The position numbers and the translations under genes are program-made. 64,000 bases of DNA from Ardenticatenales bacterium. Its GTDB lineage: Bacteria > Chloroflexota > Anaerolineae > Promineifilales > Promineifilaceae. The notes below the pieces were generated by a model that saw only the letters and a list, made by a program, of their open reading frames with translations, was not told where the DNA came from and made no database searches. Numbering within the stretch: position 1 is the stretch's first letter; each line of letters starts with the position of its first letter. Below are positions 17,227-24,830 of the stretch, in pieces. The DNA lies in contig JACKBM010000006.1 of the NCBI GenBank assembly GCA_020634575.1, positions 1 through 64,000 on the forward strand, given 5' to 3'.

Positions 17227-18681
17227 ATGAAGCTTGAGCTACAGATTGACAGAGAGGCGAGACTTTCTGTCTACCGACAAATTGCGGAACAGATCCGCAG
17301 TCAAGTCCACACCGGCCAGTTACCGGCCGGTACCCGTCTGCCGCCCATCCGCCAGTTGGCTGATCAGCTCGGCGTCACCCGGCTTACTATTCAAAATGGT
17401 TATAACCTCTTGCACGAGGAAGGGTTGCTTGAAGCGATCGTAGGCAAAGGCACATTCATCAGCCAGGAGGTAGAGCTGCGTCCGGTTGATCCCTCCTTTG
17501 GCCAATTTACCACCCCTGACAAAGTAATCGCCGATATGATGCAGTCGCTGCATTTTAACGGGATGCGCTCGATGGCTGTCGCCGTTCCTGATAACGCCTT
17601 GCTACCCACTGAGGTGCTCGCGCAAATATTGGGGAGTGTTCAGGCCGGATTGAACAACCTGCTGGGCTACGGCCATATTGAAGGCGATCCCCGGTTGCGA
17701 ATGGCAATAGCGGACTGGTTAGCCGAAGTGGGGATCAGCGCCAACTCAACCGAGGTCATCATTACGTCTGGGGCGATGCAAGCGTTGAACCTCGTCGCGC
17801 GCGCTTTTACTCGTCGTGGGAACAAGGTGTTGCTGGAAGAACCAACCTACATTGGCTTTTTTAATGTCATTCGCGCTGAGGGATTGCAGCCGGTGACGAT
17901 TCCGGTTGGTACAGATGGCCCGGATTTGAATCGGTTGGAACAGCTTTTAAAGCAACACCAGCCGCGTTTTTACTATAGCATCCCTAATTTCCATAACCCG
18001 ACCGGGATTTCCTTTAGCCGCGCCAAGCGGCAGGCCATATTGGCGTTAACCCGCCGTTACAACACCTTGTTGGTAGAGGATGACGTTTATGGCCGGCTCA
18101 GTTATGACGGCCCACCGCCTACTCCATACAAGGCATTACCGGACTCGGAGCATGTGATTTATCTTGGCAGTCTTTCCAAAGTGGCCATGCCTGGGCTGCG
18201 CATCGGTTACATTCATGCCCGGCCGGATCTGCTGGCTGAAATGGTAGCGCTGCGCCACGCCATCGATCTGTGCGGTTCTCCTCTACTGGAAAATCTGGCT
18301 TGCCAATTCCTGCTCACGGGCGCCGCCAAACGACACATTAAACGCGTGGTGCCCATTTACCGGGCGCGACGGAATGCACTGCTGGCGTCGTTGCAGCGTC
18401 ACATGCCGGCAGACGTGAGCTGGACCCGTCCGGCCGGTGGTTATTGTGGCTGGCTAACGATGCCGCGCTATTTTGCTCCCGGCGCGCTGTGCCAGCAGGC
18501 ATCACAGGCGGGGGTGGGCATTGGCACCGGTGATGCCTTTTTCTACCATCAGCCAGAGGTTGAGCATATTCGCCTCTGCTTTGGCAACCAGACTGAAGAG
18601 GGGATAGACGCGGGGGTTCGCCAATTGGCGGCAATTATTAAGGAAAAGACCAGTGGGCAAGCTGGCACGAGGTTCTCATGA
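17227..18681 (+). CDS. MocR-type GntR regulator with aminotransferase domain
   Basis: About 484 residues from 17227 (MKLELQIDREARLSVYRQIAEQIR). The N-terminus is a GntR winged helix ('GTRLPPIRQLADQLGVTRLTIQNGYNLLHEEGLLEAIVGKGTFI'). The rest is a fold-type-I aminotransferase domain with PLP-binding 'YLGSLSKVAMPGLRIGYI' (Schiff-base Lys) and 'YYSIPNFHNPTGISF'. MocR regulators sense amino acids or PLP through this domain. The stop overlaps the start of the next aminotransferase gene by 4 bp, so it probably controls that enzyme and its own operon. An upstream in-frame ATG (17176) adds 17 unlikely residues. Confidence 0.9.
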   Translation: MKLELQIDREARLSVYRQIAEQIRSQVHTGQLPAGTRLPPIRQLADQLGVTRLTIQNGYNLLHEEGLLEAIVGKGTFISQEVELRPVDPSFGQFTTPDKVIADMMQSLHFNGMRSMAVAVPDNALLPTEVLAQILGSVQAGLNNLLGYGHIEGDPRLRMAIADWLAEVGISANSTEVIITSGAMQALNLVARAFTRRGNKVLLEEPTYIGFFNVIRAEGLQPVTIPVGTDGPDLNRLEQLLKQHQPRFYYSIPNFHNPTGISFSRAKRQAILALTRRYNTLLVEDDVYGRLSYDGPPPTPYKALPDSEHVIYLGSLSKVAMPGLRIGYIHARPDLLAEMVALRHAIDLCGSPLLENLACQFLLTGAAKRHIKRVVPIYRARRNALLASLQRHMPADVSWTRPAGGYCGWLTMPRYFAPGALCQQASQAGVGIGTGDAFFYHQPEVEHIRLCFGNQTEEGIDAGVRQLAAIIKEKTSGQAGTRFS

Positions 18682-19880
18682 TTAATGTACCCCAGATATT
18701 AAGCCAACGAAGCCAGCGGATGCAGATGAATGTGCTGCGCGAGATCTTAAAGGTCGTATCACAGCCAGGCATCATCTCATTGGCCGCTGGCAACCCGGCT
18801 CCACAAAGCTTTCCCCTGGAGTTGTTGACTGAGCTCAGTGCGACGGTCCTGGCAAAATACGGTCCTAGTTCATTGCAATATGATGCGACCGAAGGTTTCC
18901 AACCCTTACGCGAGGCGTTGTTGCCTTACCTGACCTGGCAAAAAGGGGTTCAGACAACCGTCGACAATATTTTGGTCTTTCATGGTTCGCAGAGTGTCCT
19001 GGACGCAGTTGGGAAAATGTTGCTTACACCGGGCGACAAGGTGGCCCTGGCTGCCCCGACTTATGTGGGCGCTCTGTCTGCGTTCAACGCTTATGAGCCA
19101 GCCTATGTCAGCATTGCTACTGATGAAGATGGGGTGGTTCCGGCGGCTCTCGATGCGGTGCTGGCCAGGGAGCGGGTAAAGTTTGTTTATCTGATCCCGA
19201 CTTTTCAGAACCCAACCGGCCGGACCATTCCGCTGGAAAGACGCCGGCAAATTGCGGAGATTGTGCAGGCGCATCAGGTGCTGCTGGTCGAGGATGATCC
19301 CTACAGCGCCCTACGCTACAGCGGCGACCCATTGCCACCCATCCAGCAATTTGCTCCCGAAAACGTGTTGTATGTCAGCACCTTCTCCAAAATTCTGGCG
19401 CCCGGCTTGCGCATTGGGTTCTGTGCCACGCCGGCGGCACTCAAACCATACCTGGTGATGGCCAAACAGGCTGCCGATTTGCATACCAGCAGCTTTGGCC
19501 AGGCGCTAGCGGCCGAATATCTTCAGGGTGAGCACCTGGAAGACCAGCTTCCCCGAATCCTGGCGATCTGCCAGCCGCGGCGGGACGCGATGCTCCAGGC
19601 GTTGGCGGAGCATATGCCGGCCGGATTTAGCTGGAACCGGCCGGATGGCGGCATGTTTCTCTGGCTGGAAGGGCCTGAAGGTTTTGATGCTGAACAGTTG
19701 CAGCAGGCCTGCCTGGCCCGGGGCGTCGCTTTTGTGCCAGGGAAATATTACTACCCCGAACCCGACCAGGGGCTGGCCAGTATGCGCCTTAACTTCACCA
19801 TGGCTGATGAAGCGACCATCACAAAAGCCATTCAGATAATAGGCCAGGTGGCCCACCAGCAAATGGGGGCGCCCGTTTAG
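18678..19880 (+). CDS. PLP-dependent aminotransferase, LysN / 2-aminoadipate type
   Basis: 400 residues of fold-type-I class I/II aminotransferase: 'IISLAAGNPAPQSFP', 'LQYDATEGFQPLREALLPYL', 'FVYLIPTFQNPTGRTIP', 'LLVEDDPYSALRY' and PLP-Lys motif 'YVSTFSKILAPGLRIGFC'. The domain set matches the 2-aminoadipate/LysN-like branch, which also includes aromatic and branched-chain transaminases, so the substrate is uncertain. It is translationally coupled to the preceding MocR regulator. A GC-rich hairpin spans its stop codon. Confidence 0.9.
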   Translation: MINVPQILSQRSQRMQMNVLREILKVVSQPGIISLAAGNPAPQSFPLELLTELSATVLAKYGPSSLQYDATEGFQPLREALLPYLTWQKGVQTTVDNILVFHGSQSVLDAVGKMLLTPGDKVALAAPTYVGALSAFNAYEPAYVSIATDEDGVVPAALDAVLARERVKFVYLIPTFQNPTGRTIPLERRRQIAEIVQAHQVLLVEDDPYSALRYSGDPLPPIQQFAPENVLYVSTFSKILAPGLRIGFCATPAALKPYLVMAKQAADLHTSSFGQALAAEYLQGEHLEDQLPRILAICQPRRDAMLQALAEHMPAGFSWNRPDGGMFLWLEGPEGFDAEQLQQACLARGVAFVPGKYYYPEPDQGLASMRLNFTMADEATITKAIQIIGQVAHQQMGAPV

Positions 19881-19890
19881 CGGCGCCCCC
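19865..19890. terminator. GC-rich hairpin across the aminotransferase stop
   Basis: GGGGGCGCC (19865-19873) pairs with GGCGCCCCC (19882-19890) around an 8-nt loop that contains the TAG stop. There is no T-run on the plus strand. It separates this gene from the convergent baeRF gene and could attenuate read-through. Confidence 0.45.
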
Positions 19891-19925
19891 AAAATCACAA
19901 TACCGCTGGTTGCGCCGAGGGGCTA

Positions 19926-21026
19926 TCAGTAGCGCAAGATAGCCCCAATTCGGCCGGCGTCTTCCAGGCCCGGGTTATCGCTGATGACCTCGACATGGGT
20001 GCCCTGTGAAAGCGCGATTGTTACTGCTTCTTCAACCACATCCTGTACCTCGCGCAGCTGGTCGTTGGCCAGCGGACTCTTGGCCAGATTGGCAATGACG
20101 AAGCTCGTGCCGGACTCTTTGTAGCCAGGGGTACGATACCCATCGCTGATGATCAGGGTTTCTGCCCGGCCGGCGGATACCATTTCCAGGGTGTCATCCA
20201 AACCTGTTACAGCCAGAGTGCCTTGATTGGCCCGCTCCAGCAGCGAGGCGACGAGGGCTGCTTCACGCCGTTCATTGGCTTCGGTCAGCAGCGTCAGGCT
20301 GTGCTCCCTGACCTCATGTTCGGCGGCATATTTGTCGATGGCGAAGCTGCCCGCATAACAACTCTGCAGTTGGCGGGATAGATGTTCGCGGAACTGGGCA
20401 ATGTTCTCACTGGTTCCGCCCAGGAAGAGCCGCCGGATAGGTTTATGTTGGAAGAACTGATTGGCCTCATCAGCCGCATCTTTCAGATTGCGATCGGCCT
20501 GCGCATCTTCATGGCGGCCATGGCCCTGGGTCGCTTTGCGGCCAGCAGCGGAACCGCCGCCATCTTTCACTTTGCGAATATCCTCGCCCAGAGATCCACC
20601 TGTATCGAGCAATTCGCCCAGATGGAATTCAAAGAAGCGCGCCCCGACCCGGTCAACCAGGATGACGCCGTAATGGGCGTAGGTATCGAGGACATGGGCT
20701 AATGGTTTGACGTAGGGTTTGCGGCTGAGGCGCAGCCGGTTGCGGAAGGCAACATGTACCGGATAAGCGCGGAAGAACCCATCGGCCTGGCAGGAGAAAA
20801 CGGCCAGGCCAGGGTGCGACCAGGCAAACGCATGATCAAGATATTGCTCGATTTCGGCAACATCTTCACGGCTGCTGCCAGGTGCGTCACGTAACAAACT
20901 ACGTGCCTGCCGCTTGATATGGTCGATGGAGTTATGGCTCAGGTCGCAGTTCAGATAAAGCGTCAGAACTTGCCCGGCCTCGCTCCGGAAAGCGAGCAGT
21001 TCCTGCAATGCAGCTTGGTCGAACAT
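19926..21026 (-). CDS. baeRF-type (bacterial eRF1-like) protein
   Basis: About 366 residues. The start at 21026 is fixed by a strong AGGGAGG Shine-Dalgarno. The sequence has three parts: an N-terminal mixed domain ('VLTLYLNCDLSHNSIDHIKRQARSLL'), a central eRF1-like strand pattern ('YGVILVDRVGARFFEFHLGEL') with a Gly/His-rich loop, and a C-terminal pelota/L7Ae-like domain ('LVASLLERANQGTLAVTGLDDTLEMVSAGRAETLIISDG'). Such proteins are the bacterial archaeo-eukaryotic release-factor family, thought to act on stalled ribosomes, though few have been tested. It is 43 bp downstream of the HtrA-like gene on the same strand, hinting at a shared stress role. Confidence 0.8.
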   Translation of the reverse strand: MFDQAALQELLAFRSEAGQVLTLYLNCDLSHNSIDHIKRQARSLLRDAPGSSREDVAEIEQYLDHAFAWSHPGLAVFSCQADGFFRAYPVHVAFRNRLRLSRKPYVKPLAHVLDTYAHYGVILVDRVGARFFEFHLGELLDTGGSLGEDIRKVKDGGGSAAGRKATQGHGRHEDAQADRNLKDAADEANQFFQHKPIRRLFLGGTSENIAQFREHLSRQLQSCYAGSFAIDKYAAEHEVREHSLTLLTEANERREAALVASLLERANQGTLAVTGLDDTLEMVSAGRAETLIISDGYRTPGYKESGTSFVIANLAKSPLANDQLREVQDVVEEAVTIALSQGTHVEVISDNPGLEDAGRIGAILRY

Positions 21027-21069
21027 AACACCTCCCTGATTCAGTTGTATGGCGCCGCCTCGACTTAAG

Positions 21070-22200
21070 CTAAGGTCGGGCGGCAAGTGTTAAGGGAATA
21101 GTAAGTGTCTCGCCAGCGCGAATGACAGTTAAATCCACCGTTTCACCCACTTCCGTCTCAAATACAAGATAACTGATCAGACCGTCTGAATCAACTATCG
21201 CGTCGCCATTGATGGCGGTGATGACATCATCACGTACGAGACCGGCCAGGGCGGCTGGCTGTTCTTCTGTCACGCTGACAACCAGGGCGCCGCGGGTATC
21301 CGGGAGCCCTAACTGTTCCTGGATGAACAGGTTAATCGAATCAATACCAACGCCCATGTAGGGGTAGACGTACTCGCCGTCTTCGATGAGTGCCGGTACA
21401 ACTTTCTTGACGATATTAATCGGAATGGCATAGCCCACGCCGGAATTAAAACCCGTTTCCGAGCTGATGGCGCTATTCACGCCAATGACCTGCCCATCCA
21501 GGCCGAGCAGGGGGCCGCCGGAGTTGCCGGGGTTAATCGGCGCATCCGTCTGGATGACTTGCGGCAGCGAATAAAAGCCGCCGGTCTGTGTGTCCCGCGC
21601 CGAGCGCAGGCTGCGACCCAGACCGCTGACGATGCCAAAGGAGAGGGAACTTTCCTGCTGGAACGGGTTGCCGATGGCGATCACAAACTGCCCGACCTGG
21701 ACACCGCCGGAATCACCCATAATCAGCGGCCGGGCGCTGGCTGGCGGGTTCGCCACCCGCATCACCGCCAGATCGCTATCGACGTCAGTACCGATAACTT
21801 CAGCGTCTGAACGGCTGCCGTCGGAGAAGACGATCTCAAATTGGGTGCTGCCGGTGACCACATGATTGTTTGTGATGATGTGGCCATTGTCATCGAAGAC
21901 AAAGCCAGTGCCGGTGCCCTGGGTGCTGAAGACATGGACAACAGAGGGATTGATACTGTTGTACAGCGTGATCAACGTTTCCTGCAGATCGCTATCAATT
22001 AAGGCAATCGGTTGCCCATCTGCCGGCGTAAAAACGGTCGGCTGCTGTGCCTGCATGGTGGCGACGGCGGCGGCGACGATGGCGTCCTCATCAACGGCTG
22101 CGCCTGAGCTGGTACCGGTGCTGGTCAGGTTGCTGCAGGCTAAAGAGAGGAGGGCAAGAAGGGCTAAAAGCGGGATGAGGTAACGTTTGACTGTATCCAT
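21070..22200 (-). CDS. HtrA/DegP-like serine protease lipoprotein (S1C) with PDZ
   Basis: 376 residues. The lipobox LSLAC (Cys22) anchors it outside the membrane. The chymotrypsin-fold domain has the full triad: His113 (NNHVV), Asp143 (DSDLAV) and Ser227 (NPGNSGGP). A single C-terminal PDZ domain ('GALVVSVTEEQPAALAGLVRDDVITAINGDAI') follows, compared with two in E. coli DegP. Role: degradation of misfolded envelope proteins. Gene order HtrA then baeRF suggests a stress operon. Confidence 0.94.
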   Translation of the reverse strand: MDTVKRYLIPLLALLALLSLACSNLTSTGTSSGAAVDEDAIVAAAVATMQAQQPTVFTPADGQPIALIDSDLQETLITLYNSINPSVVHVFSTQGTGTGFVFDDNGHIITNNHVVTGSTQFEIVFSDGSRSDAEVIGTDVDSDLAVMRVANPPASARPLIMGDSGGVQVGQFVIAIGNPFQQESSLSFGIVSGLGRSLRSARDTQTGGFYSLPQVIQTDAPINPGNSGGPLLGLDGQVIGVNSAISSETGFNSGVGYAIPINIVKKVVPALIEDGEYVYPYMGVGIDSINLFIQEQLGLPDTRGALVVSVTEEQPAALAGLVRDDVITAINGDAIVDSDGLISYLVFETEVGETVDLTVIRAGETLTIPLTLAARP

Positions 22201-22330
22201 GAAAAATCTGATCTCCGAAACATCTGGGCCAGAGGCCGGGCAGAGGCAGTCTCCGCCACTTTTATTGTCATGTTGGATGGGTCTGTTGGCAATTCCCCGG
22301 GGGCAATTCTTAACTTCTGTTTACCCATAT

Positions 22331-22363
22331 AAAAGATGCCTGTCAACAGGGCTGACAGGCATC
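22331..22363 (-). terminator. Rho-independent terminator of the DnaJ-like gene
   Basis: On the minus strand, GATGCCTGTCA and TGACAGGCATC form an 11-bp stem with a 7-nt loop followed by TTTTAT, 33 bp after the DnaJ-like stop. It is a textbook intrinsic terminator. Confidence 0.85.
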
Positions 22364-22395
22364 GAAGGACGCAGATTCATTATCAGTGGCCCGGC

Positions 22396-23319
22396 TTAGC
22401 TGACGGGCTGGCCATCGCGCAGGGCCGCCAGTTGCTCATAGAGCTGTTTTTCTGTTTCGCTGAGCTGCTTGGGCACCACGATCTGAATGGTCACCAGCAG
22501 GTCGCCGACCTTGTTCTTGTTTTTGACGTTGGGCATCCCTTTGCCTTTCAGGCGGATGGTTTGCCCACCCTGGGTACCGGCCGGTATCGTCAGGTTGCCT
22601 GTCCCAGTCAACGTTTCCAGCGCTACCTTACCGCCCAGCACCGCCGTCAGATAATCAACCGGCATAGTCACCCGCAGGTTGTCATCTTCACGGGTATAGC
22701 GAGGATGATCCTTAACCTCGATGTGCAGGATCAGGTCACCCGCGCCACCATGACCCTGGCCGCCTTTGCCGCGCAGCCGGATCTTGGTGCCAGTCTTGGC
22801 CCCGCGCGGGATCTTGGCTGTGTAGCGTTCGCCGTCCTCGCGCACCAGCGTGCGTGAGGTCCCATGAAACGCTTCTTCCAGAGAGATGATGACCTTCTGG
22901 TTGATATCATGGCCAGACATCGGCTGGGCTTGCTGGTAGCCACCCCGACCGCCAAAAATGCTGGTGAAGAAGTCAGAAAAACCACCAGACCCGCCGAACA
23001 GATCCTCAATATTGACCTGCTGGGCGCCACCACGCCCCTGCGAGAAGAATTGTGAGAAATCAAACCCGCCGGGCTGACCGCCGCTTTGTTGGTAACGGTG
23101 GTAGTTCTGCCCCAGACGATCATAAAGCGAACGGTTCTCAGGATTGCTGAGTACCTCATACGCCTCATTGATTTCCTTAAACTTCTCCTCCGCCACTTTG
23201 TCACCGGGATTTTTATCCGGATGATATTGGCGAGCGAGTTTGCGGTAGGCGCTCTTTAATTCTTTTTCGTCGGCGGTCTTGTTGACGCCGAGTATTTTGT
23301 AGTAATCCTTGTATTCCAT
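22396..23319 (-). CDS. DnaJ-type co-chaperone, CbpA-like
   Basis: 307 residues. The J domain at the N-terminus contains the HPD motif ('[36 protein letters not shown]'), followed by a Gly/Phe-rich region (about residues 75-125) and two C-terminal substrate-binding barrels ('[32 protein letters not shown]'). It lacks the Cys-rich zinc repeats, so it is a type II, CbpA-like J protein rather than canonical DnaJ. It stimulates DnaK ATPase and delivers unfolded clients. An intrinsic terminator follows. Confidence 0.94.
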   Translation of the reverse strand: MEYKDYYKILGVNKTADEKELKSAYRKLARQYHPDKNPGDKVAEEKFKEINEAYEVLSNPENRSLYDRLGQNYHRYQQSGGQPGGFDFSQFFSQGRGGAQQVNIEDLFGGSGGFSDFFTSIFGGRGGYQQAQPMSGHDINQKVIISLEEAFHGTSRTLVREDGERYTAKIPRGAKTGTKIRLRGKGGQGHGGAGDLILHIEVKDHPRYTREDDNLRVTMPVDYLTAVLGGKVALETLTGTGNLTIPAGTQGGQTIRLKGKGMPNVKNKNKVGDLLVTIQIVVPKQLSETEKQLYEQLAALRDGQPVS

Positions 23320-23469
23320 AGCCTTAAACTACCGACAATTTTTGAGCACAACATCATTTTAGGAGCCTGCCGATCCCCCTGTCAACCGGTCTTACATAAT
23401 GCTTACGCGGTCCTGTGGGAGGATCTGCGCAGAGACCCGATGGCCGGCGCAGATCATAAATCAGGTCTC

Positions 23470-24390
23470 TTATTGCGGCGCCAGCGCCTTCACGAACGAA
23501 TCATACTGGCTGCGTACAGACATGCCGGCGCGCCGATAAAAGCGCTGGGCGTCGGGGCGGCTGCTGTCGGTGGCGAGGCCGGCGGCGCGGTGGCCGCGTT
23601 GGTAGAAGACGTGGAAGGCGTGAGCCAGCAGTAGACCGCCCAGCCCCTGGCCCTGGGCGGCCGGGTTCACGGCGAGCTGGCGTACCCAGCCGCCGGATTC
23701 GTACTCAAAGCAGAGGCAAACGCCGGCCAGTTGTCCCGCCTTTTCCAGGAGGAAAAAGAGGGCCGGATCGTAGCTGCCCGGGCGCAGCATATGGGCTTGC
23801 CACGCTGCCAGACCGGTGGGTGTCCGTTCGGGCTGCGCAAAGGCGGCCTCGACAAGGGCGTGAGTCGCCGGGCTGTCTCGGTCCGGGTCGAAGCTGCGCA
23901 GGGTGTAGCCGGCCGGCCAGGTGACGACCGGGGGCGGCTCGGCGAGCTGGATGCGGAACTGGTAATAGATACGGTCGGCGCCAAAACCAGCTGCCTGGAT
24001 GGCCGCGACATCCCCTACGTTAGCATGCGGCGCAATTGTCCCGGCCCGGGCGGCGGACCCGCGGGCATCAACGATAGCCTGGGCTCGGGTCAGCAGTTGG
24101 GCCAGGATGGTGGCCGTCAGCTGGCCATCCGGCCAGGCGGGATCGCTGTTGAACTCCAGAGCGAAGTTGTCGCCCTGCGGTAGGACGGCGCCATAGCCGA
24201 CAAGCTGCCCGGCCGCATCCCACCAGAGAAAACTGTCCTCCGCCAGGTTGAGCTGACCAAAGACGTGCTCGACGTCCGCCAGATCAGAGTCCGGTTCGCC
24301 GAGTTCAGCCACATCGCACCGGATCATCAGCGCGAGGACGGCTGGGGCATCGGCCGGTGTGGCCGGCCGGCGCGTCAGTTGCTCAGGCAA
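23470..24390 (-). CDS. Tandem GNAT-like N-acetyltransferase
   Basis: 306 residues. The C-terminal half has a clear acetyl-CoA site ('VRQLAVNPAAQGQGLGGLLLAHAFHVFYQRGHRAAGLATD'). The N-terminal half ('RPATPADAPAVLALMIRCDVAELGE', 'LVGYGAVLP') looks like a second, degenerate GNAT fold, a common tandem arrangement. The acceptor is unknown. It overlaps the DinB gene by 8 bp and is the last gene of a pfk-dinB-GNAT run. A 9-bp hairpin (23422-23455, no T-run) lies downstream. Confidence 0.87.
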   Translation of the reverse strand: MPEQLTRRPATPADAPAVLALMIRCDVAELGEPDSDLADVEHVFGQLNLAEDSFLWWDAAGQLVGYGAVLPQGDNFALEFNSDPAWPDGQLTATILAQLLTRAQAIVDARGSAARAGTIAPHANVGDVAAIQAAGFGADRIYYQFRIQLAEPPPVVTWPAGYTLRSFDPDRDSPATHALVEAAFAQPERTPTGLAAWQAHMLRPGSYDPALFFLLEKAGQLAGVCLCFEYESGGWVRQLAVNPAAQGQGLGGLLLAHAFHVFYQRGHRAAGLATDSSRPDAQRFYRRAGMSVRSQYDSFVKALAPQ

Positions 24391-24823
24391 AATGACCCCG
24401 CAGCGACAGGATGTGGCCGAGGTGCAGGCCCTCGTGGAACAGGTTGAATTCGTAACAATCCTGGAACGTCAGCAAAGTGACGCCGGTGCTGGTGGTGTAG
24501 GGTTGGGTAGCGCCGAAGCAGCCGGCGTCCAGGTCGGCCGCGAAGAGGCTGGCCTGGGCCAGCAGCTGCTCGCGCAGCGCTTCGGTGTCCGGGTTTGCGT
24601 GCCAATCAGCTGGTGAACTGCCGGGGCGGAAGCTGGCGTACTGGCCTTCGAGCAGCCGCATCTCGTTGCCGGAGAGCCGGTAAAGCAGCATCTGCTGAAC
24701 AACCAGGATGTGGCCGAGGTTCCAGGCAATGTTATTGGCGTAACCGGCCGGTACCGTAAACCAGGCCTCAGCCGAGAGATCGGCGGTCGCCCGATGGATG
24801 AGTTGACGAGTCTGGTCCAGCAT
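24383..24823 (-). CDS. DinB-family protein
   Basis: 146 residues with a DinB/YfiT-like four-helix bundle. Metal-binding histidines are suggested by 'NIAWNLGHILVVQQMLLYRLSG' and 'NLFHEGLHLGHILSLRG'. DinB-like proteins are often thiol-dependent transferases, but the role here is unknown. It starts 7 bp after the phosphofructokinase stop, so it is co-transcribed, with no obvious functional link. Confidence 0.85.
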   Translation of the reverse strand: MLDQTRQLIHRATADLSAEAWFTVPAGYANNIAWNLGHILVVQQMLLYRLSGNEMRLLEGQYASFRPGSSPADWHANPDTEALREQLLAQASLFAADLDAGCFGATQPYTTSTGVTLLTFQDCYEFNLFHEGLHLGHILSLRGHFA

Positions 24824-24830
24824 AAGTGCC

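Noticed and set aside
23422..23455. Intrinsic terminator after the GNAT gene
   Set aside because: A 9-bp GATCTGCGC stem exists but the loop is 16 nt and there is no T-run, so I mention it only in the gene entry.
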